A model generated the notes under the pieces. The model saw only the letters and a program-made list of their open reading frames with translations. It was not told the origin of the DNA and did no database searches. Shown here one piece after another: positions 1 through 5,247 of a stretch of DNA of 5,247 bases. The position numbers and the translations under genes are program-made. Position 1 is the stretch's first letter; each line of letters opens with the position of its first letter. The stretch spans positions 1 to 5,247 of the forward strand of contig JBAYZS010000099.1 in NCBI GenBank assembly GCA_041672395.1, read 5' to 3'. Origin of the DNA: UBA5287 sp041672395. Lineage in GTDB: Bacteria > Bacteroidota > Bacteroidia > Bacteroidales > Dysgonomonadaceae.

Positions 1-1205
1 GTTATCATTTCATAAAGCAAGAAAAGCACATGCCCACCATCTAATCCCGGAATAGGAATAATATTCATAAACGCCAGAATGACAGACAGGAAAGCGGTCA
101 TTATCCAAAATGAATACCAATCCCAAACTGGAGGAAACAATTGTCCCATTGCTGCAAAACCACCCAATGAAGTTGCTCCTTCTTTTGTGAAAACATACTT
201 AAACTGAGCAATATAGTCCTTTAATTCCTGTATTCCACGTTTTATACCTGCAGGGAACGATTCCCAAAAGCCATATTTAACAGTGATAATTTCATAAAAA
301 CTGCCTATAGCTTTTGGATAAAAGCCTAGCAATCCAACTGAATCTACTTGAACAGGTAATATTAGTAACTCCCCTTTTCGGGCAATTTCCAAAGATATTT
401 CTTTTCCTTTATTTTCTTCAAGTTTTCTTTTAAAATCTGTGAAAACAGGAGTAACTGTTCCGTTGACTGAAATGATACTATCTCCAGTAAACAAACCGGC
501 TTTTTCAGCATTACTTCCAGCAGTTGTTTCTTGGACAACAGTTGGGAAACGATAAGTTGCAAAACCCTCTTTATCTCTTAACAAATTCTGCATCAAATTG
601 TTGGACATGGGTAATTTTATTTCGTTTCCATTACGAAAAACTGTTACAAACTCTGCATCAGCAACGTCCAACAAGGTTCTGACACCAAAGCGCTCCAAGT
701 CTTTATCATCTGCCTTGAGCAAAACATCACCATCCTGAAATCCTGCATTCTTTGCCGCTTGACTATATTCCATACCCATTTTTACATTCTTCAGCGGAAG
801 ATAGGTATCATTCCACTGAAAAAGGACCATCGCGTATATAAAAAAGGCCAGCAACATATTGAAAACCACACCTGCAATCATGACTAGAAGTCGCTGCCAT
901 GGGGGTCTTGAACGGAGTTCCCAAGATTCAGCAGGCTTAGGATCATGTTCGTTATAGACTGAATCATCAACCATACCGGCAATTTGACAATAACCGCCTA
1001 ATGGCAGCCACCCAATTCCGAATTCAGTATGACTGTTTTTTGGTTTATATCTAAAAAGCGCAAAGCCGACATCAAAGAAAAGATAGAACTTATCGACTCT
1101 TATCTTAAACACACGAGCTAATATAAAATGTCCCAATTCGTGCACAATCACAAGAATGGACAAACTCAATAACAATTGTAAAGCCTTTATAAAAAATGTT
1201 TCCAT
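1..1205 (-). CDS. rseP: RseP-like site-2 intramembrane zinc metalloprotease, C-terminus cut by window edge
   Basis: This is an M50-family membrane protease. In the family it cuts membrane-bound anti-sigma factors and leftover signal peptides within the inner membrane. I translated 401 codons from the ATG at 1205 and found no stop or frameshift. Visible landmarks are an N-terminal membrane segment running into the zinc-binding motif HELGH (residues 22-26), a second segment around 105-128 containing GVVFN (112-116), two PDZ-like regions (about 143-200 and 220-300), and a third segment (about 364-390) leading into NIIPIPGLDGGH (381-392), whose Asp389 is the expected third zinc ligand. Homologues run to about 440-455 residues, so roughly 40-50 residues and the last membrane segment lie outside. 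The start is 16 bases after the dxr stop, so the two are probably co-transcribed. The substrate cannot be read from the sequence. Family assignment is very secure; the name RseP rather than a generic S2P follows from similarity and from its position after dxr. Confidence 0.95.
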   Translation of the reverse strand, partial: METFFIKALQLLLSLSILVIVHELGHFILARVFKIRVDKFYLFFDVGFALFRYKPKNSHTEFGIGWLPLGGYCQIAGMVDDSVYNEHDPKPAESWELRSRPPWQRLLVMIAGVVFNMLLAFFIYAMVLFQWNDTYLPLKNVKMGMEYSQAAKNAGFQDGDVLLKADDKDLERFGVRTLLDVADAEFVTVFRNGNEIKLPMSNNLMQNLLRDKEGFATYRFPTVVQETTAGSNAEKAGLFTGDSIISVNGTVTPVFTDFKRKLEENKGKEISLEIARKGELLILPVQVDSVGLLGFYPKAIGSFYEIITVKYGFWESFPAGIKRGIQELKDYIAQFKYVFTKEGATSLGGFAAMGQLFPPVWDWYSFWIMTAFLSVILAFMNIIPIPGLDGGHVLFLLYEMI

Positions 1206-1221
1206 CTATTTTGTAACTATC

Positions 1222-2394
1222 CTATGATTGTAAGTTTATTGTTTCTACAGCTATTTGTCGAGCCTCGGCATCTGTTTGGAAAAAATCGTCCAATGTTGGA
1301 GATTTCACAAATGAAACCCGTTGTATTGTTTTGTCTATAATTTCACTCATTTGAAGAAATCCTACTTTATCATGCAAAAATGCATCAACAGCTATTTCAT
1401 TTGCTGCGTTGAGAATACATGGCATGTTCCCGCCCACTTCAATTGCTTTGTATGCAAACGATAAATTGGCAAACTTTTCCATGTCTGGACGTTCAAATGT
1501 CATGGTTTGCAACTCAAAGAAATCGACTCCTTCTACGTTTGAAGTAAGACGGTTTGGATAGGAAAATGCATATTGTATCGGAATCCGCATGTCGGGGACA
1601 CCAAGTTGAGCGATAATAGATTTATCCTTGAACTGAACCATTGAATGTATAATTGATTGAGGATGAACAACCACCTCAATTCGTGATGGACTTACACAGA
1701 AAAGCCATTTTGCCTCGATCATTTCAAATCCTTTATTCATCATGGTTGAAGAATCAATGGTTACTTTTGCGCCCATAACCCAATTTGGATGATTTAGTGC
1801 CTGAGACTTAGTTACTCTGCTCAACTGATCTTTTGAACAATTACGGAATGGCCCTCCGGAAGCTGTAAGCAGTATTTTGTCAATTTCATTGTGACTTTCC
1901 CCGTTTAGACATTGGAAAATGGCTGAATGTTCTGAGTCGACAGGCAAAATAGGTGTTCTATTTTCTAGTGCCAACGAAGTGATCATTTCACCAGCAACTA
2001 CCAATGTTTCTTTGTTCGCCAAAGCAATTGTTTTTCCGGCTTTTATTGCACTTATTGTTGGTTTTAATCCTGAGAATCCAACCATTGCAGTTAAAACAAT
2101 ATCAATCGAACTGCTTTTAACAACATCGCAAATGGCATCACTTCCAGCCCAGACTTTAATCGGTAAATCCTCCAAAGCATCACGCAAAAGTGGATATTTC
2201 TCCTCGTTTGATATGACAACCATATCAGGCAAGAACTTACGTGCCTGCTCAATCAGTAATTCAATATTGTTATTGGCTGTAAGTGCATAAACCTCAAAAC
2301 AATCTGAGTGATTGGCAATTACATCCAAAGCTTGCGTTCCAATTGACCCTGTTGATCCCAGAATCGCTATTTTTCTTTTATTATTCTCTTGCAT
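1222..2394 (-). CDS. dxr: 1-deoxy-D-xylulose 5-phosphate reductoisomerase
   Basis: This cytoplasmic enzyme rearranges and reduces 1-deoxy-D-xylulose 5-phosphate to 2-C-methyl-D-erythritol 4-phosphate with NADPH. It is the committed step of the MEP isoprenoid pathway and the target of fosmidomycin. The 390-residue length is normal for the family. The NADPH-binding loop GSTGSIG is at 13-19 and the conserved ANKE at 126-129. Metal ligands are visible as Asp153 and Glu155 in PVDSEHSA and Glu224 in NKGFE; they correspond to Asp150, Glu152 and Glu231 of the E. coli enzyme. Substrate-binding residues include Ser179 (TASGGPF), His202 (HPNW), Ser215 (TIDSS), Asn220 and Lys221. The flexible loop that closes over the active site is GVPDMR (265-270). 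All catalytic residues are present, so it should be active. The ATG start places GSTGSIG at the usual distance from the N-terminus. It follows the ABC ATPase gene after 56 bases that include a likely promoter, and precedes rseP by 16 bases. Confidence 0.98.
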   Translation of the reverse strand: MQENNKRKIAILGSTGSIGTQALDVIANHSDCFEVYALTANNNIELLIEQARKFLPDMVVISNEEKYPLLRDALEDLPIKVWAGSDAICDVVKSSSIDIVLTAMVGFSGLKPTISAIKAGKTIALANKETLVVAGEMITSLALENRTPILPVDSEHSAIFQCLNGESHNEIDKILLTASGGPFRNCSKDQLSRVTKSQALNHPNWVMGAKVTIDSSTMMNKGFEMIEAKWLFCVSPSRIEVVVHPQSIIHSMVQFKDKSIIAQLGVPDMRIPIQYAFSYPNRLTSNVEGVDFFELQTMTFERPDMEKFANLSFAYKAIEVGGNMPCILNAANEIAVDAFLHDKVGFLQMSEIIDKTIQRVSFVKSPTLDDFFQTDAEARQIAVETINLQS

Positions 2395-2403
2395 TATATT
2401 CTA

Positions 2404-2442
2404 AAGTATACAAAGATAGCAAAAATCGTTTCTGATAGCAAT
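2404..2442 (-). promoter_or_regulatory. Putative Bacteroidota-type promoter for dxr-rseP
   Basis: Reading the minus strand, TATCTTTG at 2418-2411 matches the known Bacteroidota -7 consensus TAnnTTTG exactly. Twenty bases upstream, ATTG (2442-2439) matches three of the four bases of the -33 element TTTG. Transcription would start near 2405, giving a leader of only about ten bases before the dxr ATG at 2394. The site lies in the only sizeable intergenic gap of the window, which supports it. Caution: the same TATCTTTG string also occurs by chance inside rseP (397-390 on the minus strand), so the match alone is not proof. Confidence 0.5.
2415..2441. repeat. 8-bp direct repeat with a 19-bp period in the dxr upstream region
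   Basis: GATAGCAA (plus strand) occurs at 2415-2422 and again, identically, at 2434-2441. The copies are 19 bases apart start to start and overlap the -7 and -33 elements of the proposed promoter. Such spacing, a little under two helical turns, could suit a regulator binding tandem half-sites, but two 8-base copies in AT-rich DNA could also be chance. Binding is not shown by the sequence. Confidence 0.35.
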
Positions 2443-2450
2443 AATGCTAA

Positions 2451-3473
2451 TCACTTCAATTGTCTATGATTCTTTAAATATATAATCAATTCTTCAATTG
2501 AGTGAACAGTTTTTAATTTATTATCCTTTTTTATCTGCCAAGAACGTGCTTCCTCTTCAAGAAGAATTTTAATAGCAGCTTTATTTACAATATTGTATCC
2601 ATTTTTCCTCAGCGCCTGGAAAGTCCATTTACGAATCAGTTCATTTCCACCATTAACCTCAACTTCAATAGTTTCATACATTTGTTGCTTAATGGAGAAA
2701 CCGCCCGACATTTCATCAAAAATATAGTCACTTCCCGAATTATTACTATCGAAAGCTGTATTTATTTTCCCTGTCAGAATAAGATCTTCAGGTGTTCCAA
2801 CACTTACACCTGCATTCTTTTTCATCAACCAAATCTTATCAGCAACTTGCATTGCGGTTTCCAGTTCGTGCGTTGAAATCAGAATGGTTTTGGAGGTTTG
2901 ATGAGCTAATTTCTGTAATAGTAATAAAGTATTGATTCGATTTGGCAGATCAAGATGTGATGTAGGTTCATCAAGCAGCATTAAAGGAGTATCTTGTGCC
3001 ATTGCTCTTGCAATGAAAACCCGTTGTCGTTCTCCATCTGAAAGTTGGTGAATGCTTCTATTCTCAAATCCATGAAGATGAGTCACCTCTATTGCTTGAC
3101 GTATGATTTCTTCATCTTTGGCAGTCAACTTTCCCAACCAACCGGTAAAAGGATCACGCCCAATTGCAATCAGTTCCTTAACTGTAAATGAGGCAACAGA
3201 CTCGATAGATGTCAGCACAACAGAGATTTGAGACGCCCGTCTTTTAGATTTCATTTTCAGCACATTATAACCTTCCAATAAAACCTCACCCGAGATAACT
3301 GGTTGGAGACAAGAAATCGAACGTAACAACGTTGATTTTCCACAACCATTTGTACCAATTAATGCAATAAGTTCGCCTTTATCAGCCGATAAATTAATAT
3401 CCTTTTGGATTACATTAATTCTATTGTTGTTAAAGTAACCGACATTAAGATTATTTAGTTGTAGAAATGCCAC
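2451..3473 (-). CDS. Iron-complex/cobalamin-type ABC transporter ATP-binding protein (FecE/BtuD-like), with C-terminal extension
   Basis: This is the ATPase subunit of an importer of the FecCD type, a group that takes up siderophores, haem or cobalamin. Numbering from the GTG at 3473 (340 residues), it has Walker A GTNGCGKST (40-48), signature LSDGERQ (144-150), Walker B LMLLDEP (164-170, with Asp168 and catalytic Glu169), D-loop SHLD (172-175) and switch His202. ATP binding and hydrolysis therefore look intact. The Q-loop position, where FecE has Pro-Gln, reads Leu-Thr (Thr88). About 100 residues follow the ATPase domain (from about 239), with no membrane segment and no domain I recognise. 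Start choice: the longest frame opens with TTG at 3491, overlapping the rimM stop by four bases, but would add a hydrophobic MIILLI stretch unusual for this family; the GTG puts the first conserved strand at the usual distance. No permease or binding-protein gene is adjacent, so the substrate is unknown. Confidence 0.88.
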   Translation of the reverse strand: MAFLQLNNLNVGYFNNNRINVIQKDINLSADKGELIALIGTNGCGKSTLLRSISCLQPVISGEVLLEGYNVLKMKSKRRASQISVVLTSIESVASFTVKELIAIGRDPFTGWLGKLTAKDEEIIRQAIEVTHLHGFENRSIHQLSDGERQRVFIARAMAQDTPLMLLDEPTSHLDLPNRINTLLLLQKLAHQTSKTILISTHELETAMQVADKIWLMKKNAGVSVGTPEDLILTGKINTAFDSNNSGSDYIFDEMSGGFSIKQQMYETIEVEVNGGNELIRKWTFQALRKNGYNIVNKAAIKILLEEEARSWQIKKDNKLKTVHSIEELIIYLKNHRQLK

Positions 3474-3487
3474 AATAAGTAGGATTA

Positions 3488-4006
3488 TCAATTATCTATC
3501 AAACCATCAGGAAGTTCCATCCGGATTAATCGTTTTTCATCGTCAATTTCAGTAATAAAATCTTCTGTTGCTGGTATAAGAAGTTCAACATCATCTTTTT
3601 TCACTATAAAAAGCACATTCAGTGTTGATGAATCAACTGCATCAATCACGCCAAGAGCGATACCACTCTGATCCTCAACTGTATAACCAATCAACGAATT
3701 CCAATCATCATCCGGCAAATCAAATGAATGTACATTCTTATGCTCAATGAATACTAAGGTGTTTGAATATTTTGCAGCTGTTGTTTCTGCATCAATATCT
3801 TCAAACTTAACACGTGCCGAGATATTAGTGATTAACCAAATTTCTTCTACAAAAAACGGGACAAAAATTCCATCTAGTTCAAAGAAATAATAAGGAGTAT
3901 CAATTTCTGTGTAGATCTCCTTTTCAAAAAGAAGCGTAATTTCACCCTTTATTCCGTGAGGTTTCAAGAGTTTGCCAATCAGAATTAAATCTTCCTTAAA
4001 TATCAT
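3488..4006 (-). CDS. rimM: Ribosome maturation factor RimM (16S rRNA processing)
   Basis: RimM binds ribosomal protein S19 in the 30S subunit and helps mature the head region of 16S rRNA. The protein has 172 residues, the normal length. The N-terminal beta-barrel domain opens with the family hallmark GKLLKPHGIKGEI (11-23) and runs to about residue 90. The C-terminal PRC-barrel domain begins near LIGYTVEDQSG (105-115) and includes LIPATEDFI (143-151). It ends with LPDGLID (165-171), the usual RimM ending. The ATG at 4006 is five bases after the stop of the DUF4290 gene, and the rimM stop overlaps or closely precedes the ABC ATPase start, so translation of this trio is probably coupled. In many bacteria rimM lies with rpsP and trmD; here, as in other Bacteroidota, it does not. 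No Shine-Dalgarno site is seen. Confidence 0.95.
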   Translation of the reverse strand: MIFKEDLILIGKLLKPHGIKGEITLLFEKEIYTEIDTPYYFFELDGIFVPFFVEEIWLITNISARVKFEDIDAETTAAKYSNTLVFIEHKNVHSFDLPDDDWNSLIGYTVEDQSGIALGVIDAVDSSTLNVLFIVKKDDVELLIPATEDFITEIDDEKRLIRMELPDGLIDN

Positions 4007-4011
4007 TTTGA

Positions 4012-4605
4012 TCAGTTTTTGCGACGCATCTTAATATTTTGCAATTTAGTGCGAGTAGCAGTTGATTTTATTTCTGGAATTGTATATTCCTCACTTGTCA
4101 ATTTAATTAGACCTTTGGAAAGCACTTCCAAATCTTTGAATATTTTCTCATCATCAACCTCTTTATTCCACAAAACATATGATCGTTTCATCTGGCTGGA
4201 AAGCATTTTTATGAGATTAGTCTTTTTTTCTCCCTCTTCCATATTAGCAGCTATTTGGATCATTTGCTCCAGAATTTTTCCATAATGCATGAATTGCATT
4301 GTAGGGCGACTATATTCCAAATGACCGGGACGCGAATAAAGGTCCTCTTTTTTCACCACTTCGTAGGGATAATCGATATCCAGTTTAAAGTCGGACATAA
4401 TTGCCAAGTGGTCCCAAAGAATATGTTTGAAATCATTCACATCACGCAAGTGAGGAAACATATTGCCCATTATTGTGATAATTGAATTTGCACATTTTGC
4501 ACGTTCTCCCTTTTCTTCAACAGTCACACAATAGTCAACCATATTCTGAATATTTCTACCGTACTCCGGCAAAATCAACTTCTTTTGTTGTGTATTATAC
4601 TTCAT
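4012..4605 (-). CDS. DUF4290 family protein, function unknown
   Basis: This 197-residue protein belongs to DUF4290, a family I know from Bacteroidota genomes, usually near rimM. The recognisable signature is the opening MKYNTQQKKLILPEYGRNIQ (1-20), followed by a highly conserved block at about 50-82 with FPHLRDVNDFKH, LWDHLA and KLDIDYPYE. A predicted mostly helical region follows (105-170). The tail (about 180-197) is rich in Lys and Arg, suggesting contact with RNA, ribosomes or acidic lipid, though that is inference. There is no signal peptide or membrane segment, so it should be cytoplasmic. No catalytic motif is evident to me. The ATG lies eight AT-rich bases after the glucosaminidase gene, and the stop is five bases before rimM. 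The tight link to rimM hints at a role in translation or growth but does not establish one. Confidence 0.9.
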   Translation of the reverse strand: MKYNTQQKKLILPEYGRNIQNMVDYCVTVEEKGERAKCANSIITIMGNMFPHLRDVNDFKHILWDHLAIMSDFKLDIDYPYEVVKKEDLYSRPGHLEYSRPTMQFMHYGKILEQMIQIAANMEEGEKKTNLIKMLSSQMKRSYVLWNKEVDDEKIFKDLEVLSKGLIKLTSEEYTIPEIKSTATRTKLQNIKMRRKN

Positions 4606-4613
4606 ATTTTTAA

Positions 4614-5247
4614 TTATCTAAGTTTGAGAATATCACCTTCTTCAGGTACATATTCATATTTCTTATTATTCATGCGGTACAAGTTTCGAACTTGAATACC
4701 ATATCTTTGTGAGATGCTATGCATAGATTCACCTATCTGGACAACATGCTCAAAATACGGTTTATCTGCACGAATCTTCTTTTTCTGAAAATAAACTATA
4801 TCACCTACACTCAATGGAAAATCTTCAGGAACTTCGTTAAACTTTAAAAGATCTTTTTCTTTAAAACCAAATTCATCAGCAATGGATTTATAAGTGTCAC
4901 CTTCAAAAGCTAAAACATAAACCAAACCATAAGTGATATAAGGCTCATGTTTCCAATTAACAGGTTGATCGGCTGAACCCTCAGATCTTTTTTCCCCCAC
5001 TCCAGAGTTGCGACTTCGATATTTCTTATCATCAAACCGATATAATTCATAATCTTCTATCAGCTTTATTAATTTGTTGGCATACGCTTTATCAGTAGCA
5101 TAACCACTATTCTGTAATCCCCGTGCCCATGAGCGATAATCAGTTATAGGTAAATTAAAAAGATTGCTATATCTGCTTCCGTTAACGAGAAATTTAGCGT
5201 GGTCGGAATATGATTCATCTACACGATCATAACTTCTAAAGCAATCA
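4614..5247 (-). CDS. GH73-like N-acetylglucosaminidase with two LysM repeats, N-terminus outside window
   Basis: This looks like a peptidoglycan hydrolase of the FlgJ/mannosyl-glycoprotein endo-beta-N-acetylglucosaminidase group. The 210 visible C-terminal residues read open to the window edge. Visible residues 1-72 match the end of a glucosaminidase domain: FRSYD at 3-7, a DHAKFL segment at 15-20, RYSNLF at 25-30, DYRSWARGLQNSGYAT at 36-51 and a helix ending IEDYELYRFD. The catalytic Glu and any signal peptide lie beyond the edge. A polar linker follows (73-105). Two LysM-like repeats are at about 110-153 (GDTYKSIADEFG, then GDIVYF) and 167-210 (GESMHSISQRYG, then EGDILKL); this fold binds N-acetylglucosamine in glycan chains. 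The GTG at 5000 is an internal codon and not the start, since the domain continues upstream of it in the same frame. It is the first visible gene of the cluster, eight bases before the DUF4290 gene. Confidence 0.88.
   Translation of the reverse strand, partial: DCFRSYDRVDESYSDHAKFLVNGSRYSNLFNLPITDYRSWARGLQNSGYATDKAYANKLIKLIEDYELYRFDDKKYRSRNSGVGEKRSEGSADQPVNWKHEPYITYGLVYVLAFEGDTYKSIADEFGFKEKDLLKFNEVPEDFPLSVGDIVYFQKKKIRADKPYFEHVVQIGESMHSISQRYGIQVRNLYRMNNKKYEYVPEEGDILKLR

Noticed and set aside
390..397. TATCTTTG (minus strand) inside rseP as a second promoter
   Set aside because: It lies deep within rseP coding sequence with no gene start downstream in the window; chance matches to this short consensus are expected in AT-rich DNA.
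362..562. 66-codon minus-strand reading frame
   Set aside because: It lies wholly inside rseP in another frame; rseP carries clear PDZ-domain sequence there.
1919..2290. 123-codon plus-strand reading frame
   Set aside because: It is antisense to the conserved core of dxr, including the metal-ligand region, and resembles no protein I know.
2436..2449. Possible terminator hairpin after the ABC ATPase gene
   Set aside because: The stem is only five base pairs, and the T-run (2425-2421) lies 10 bases beyond it on the minus strand, so it does not fit an intrinsic terminator.
2682..2876. 64-codon plus-strand reading frame
   Set aside because: It is antisense to the ABC ATPase gene and has no recognisable protein features.
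4019..4485. Two plus-strand reading frames of 88 and 76 codons
   Set aside because: Both are antisense to the DUF4290 gene, whose protein is clearly conserved; the hydrophobic stretches are a by-product of reading it backwards.
4998..5000. GTG at 5000 as the start of a separate small LysM protein
   Set aside because: The same frame continues upstream without a stop to the window edge and encodes recognisable glucosaminidase-domain sequence, so the LysM repeats are the tail of a larger protein.
1..5247. A new defence, mobile or biosynthetic system
   Set aside because: All six genes belong to known core or transporter families on one strand with short gaps; no transposase, integrase, phage, nuclease or array signature was seen.

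Overview
The window is a run of six protein-coding genes, all on the minus strand and packed almost end to end. It is AT-rich and looks like a core-genome segment of a Bacteroidota member, most likely of the order Bacteroidales. Three things point there: a DUF4290 protein (a family I know only from Bacteroidota), its placement beside rimM, dxr and rseP, and AT-rich leaders with no clear Shine-Dalgarno sites. A Bacteroidota-type promoter box (TAnnTTTG) before dxr fits as well. I cannot name the genus.

Layout in transcription order, from high to low coordinates: (1) 5247-4614, the C-terminal part of a GH73-like glucosaminidase with two LysM repeats, cut by the window edge; (2) 4605-4012, DUF4290 protein; (3) 4006-3488, RimM, the 30S ribosome maturation factor; (4) about 3473 (or 3491)-2451, an iron-complex/cobalamin-type ABC ATPase with a long C-terminal extension; (5) 2394-1222, Dxr, the second step of the MEP isoprenoid pathway; (6) 1205-1, RseP, a site-2 intramembrane metalloprotease lacking only its C-terminus because of the window edge. 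Gaps are 8, 5, 14 (or a 4-base overlap), 56 and 16 bases. The largest gap, before dxr, carries a plausible promoter, so there may be two overlapping transcription units.

The genes share a broad cell-growth theme rather than one pathway: peptidoglycan turnover (glucosaminidase), ribosome maturation (RimM), isoprenoid precursors that supply the undecaprenyl carrier (Dxr) and envelope-stress proteolysis (RseP). The ABC ATPase is the odd member. No permease or binding protein lies beside it, and it sits where I remember other genes in better-known Bacteroidales. murA, which I recall between DUF4290 and rimM in Bacteroides, is also absent here.

I found no tRNA, rRNA, CRISPR array, insertion sequence, phage gene or new multi-gene system. 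No stretch longer than 56 bases lacks a gene. The points worth a second look are modest: the rearranged gene order, the orphan ABC ATPase with its altered Q-loop and tail, its uncertain start codon, and the promoter and short repeat before dxr.
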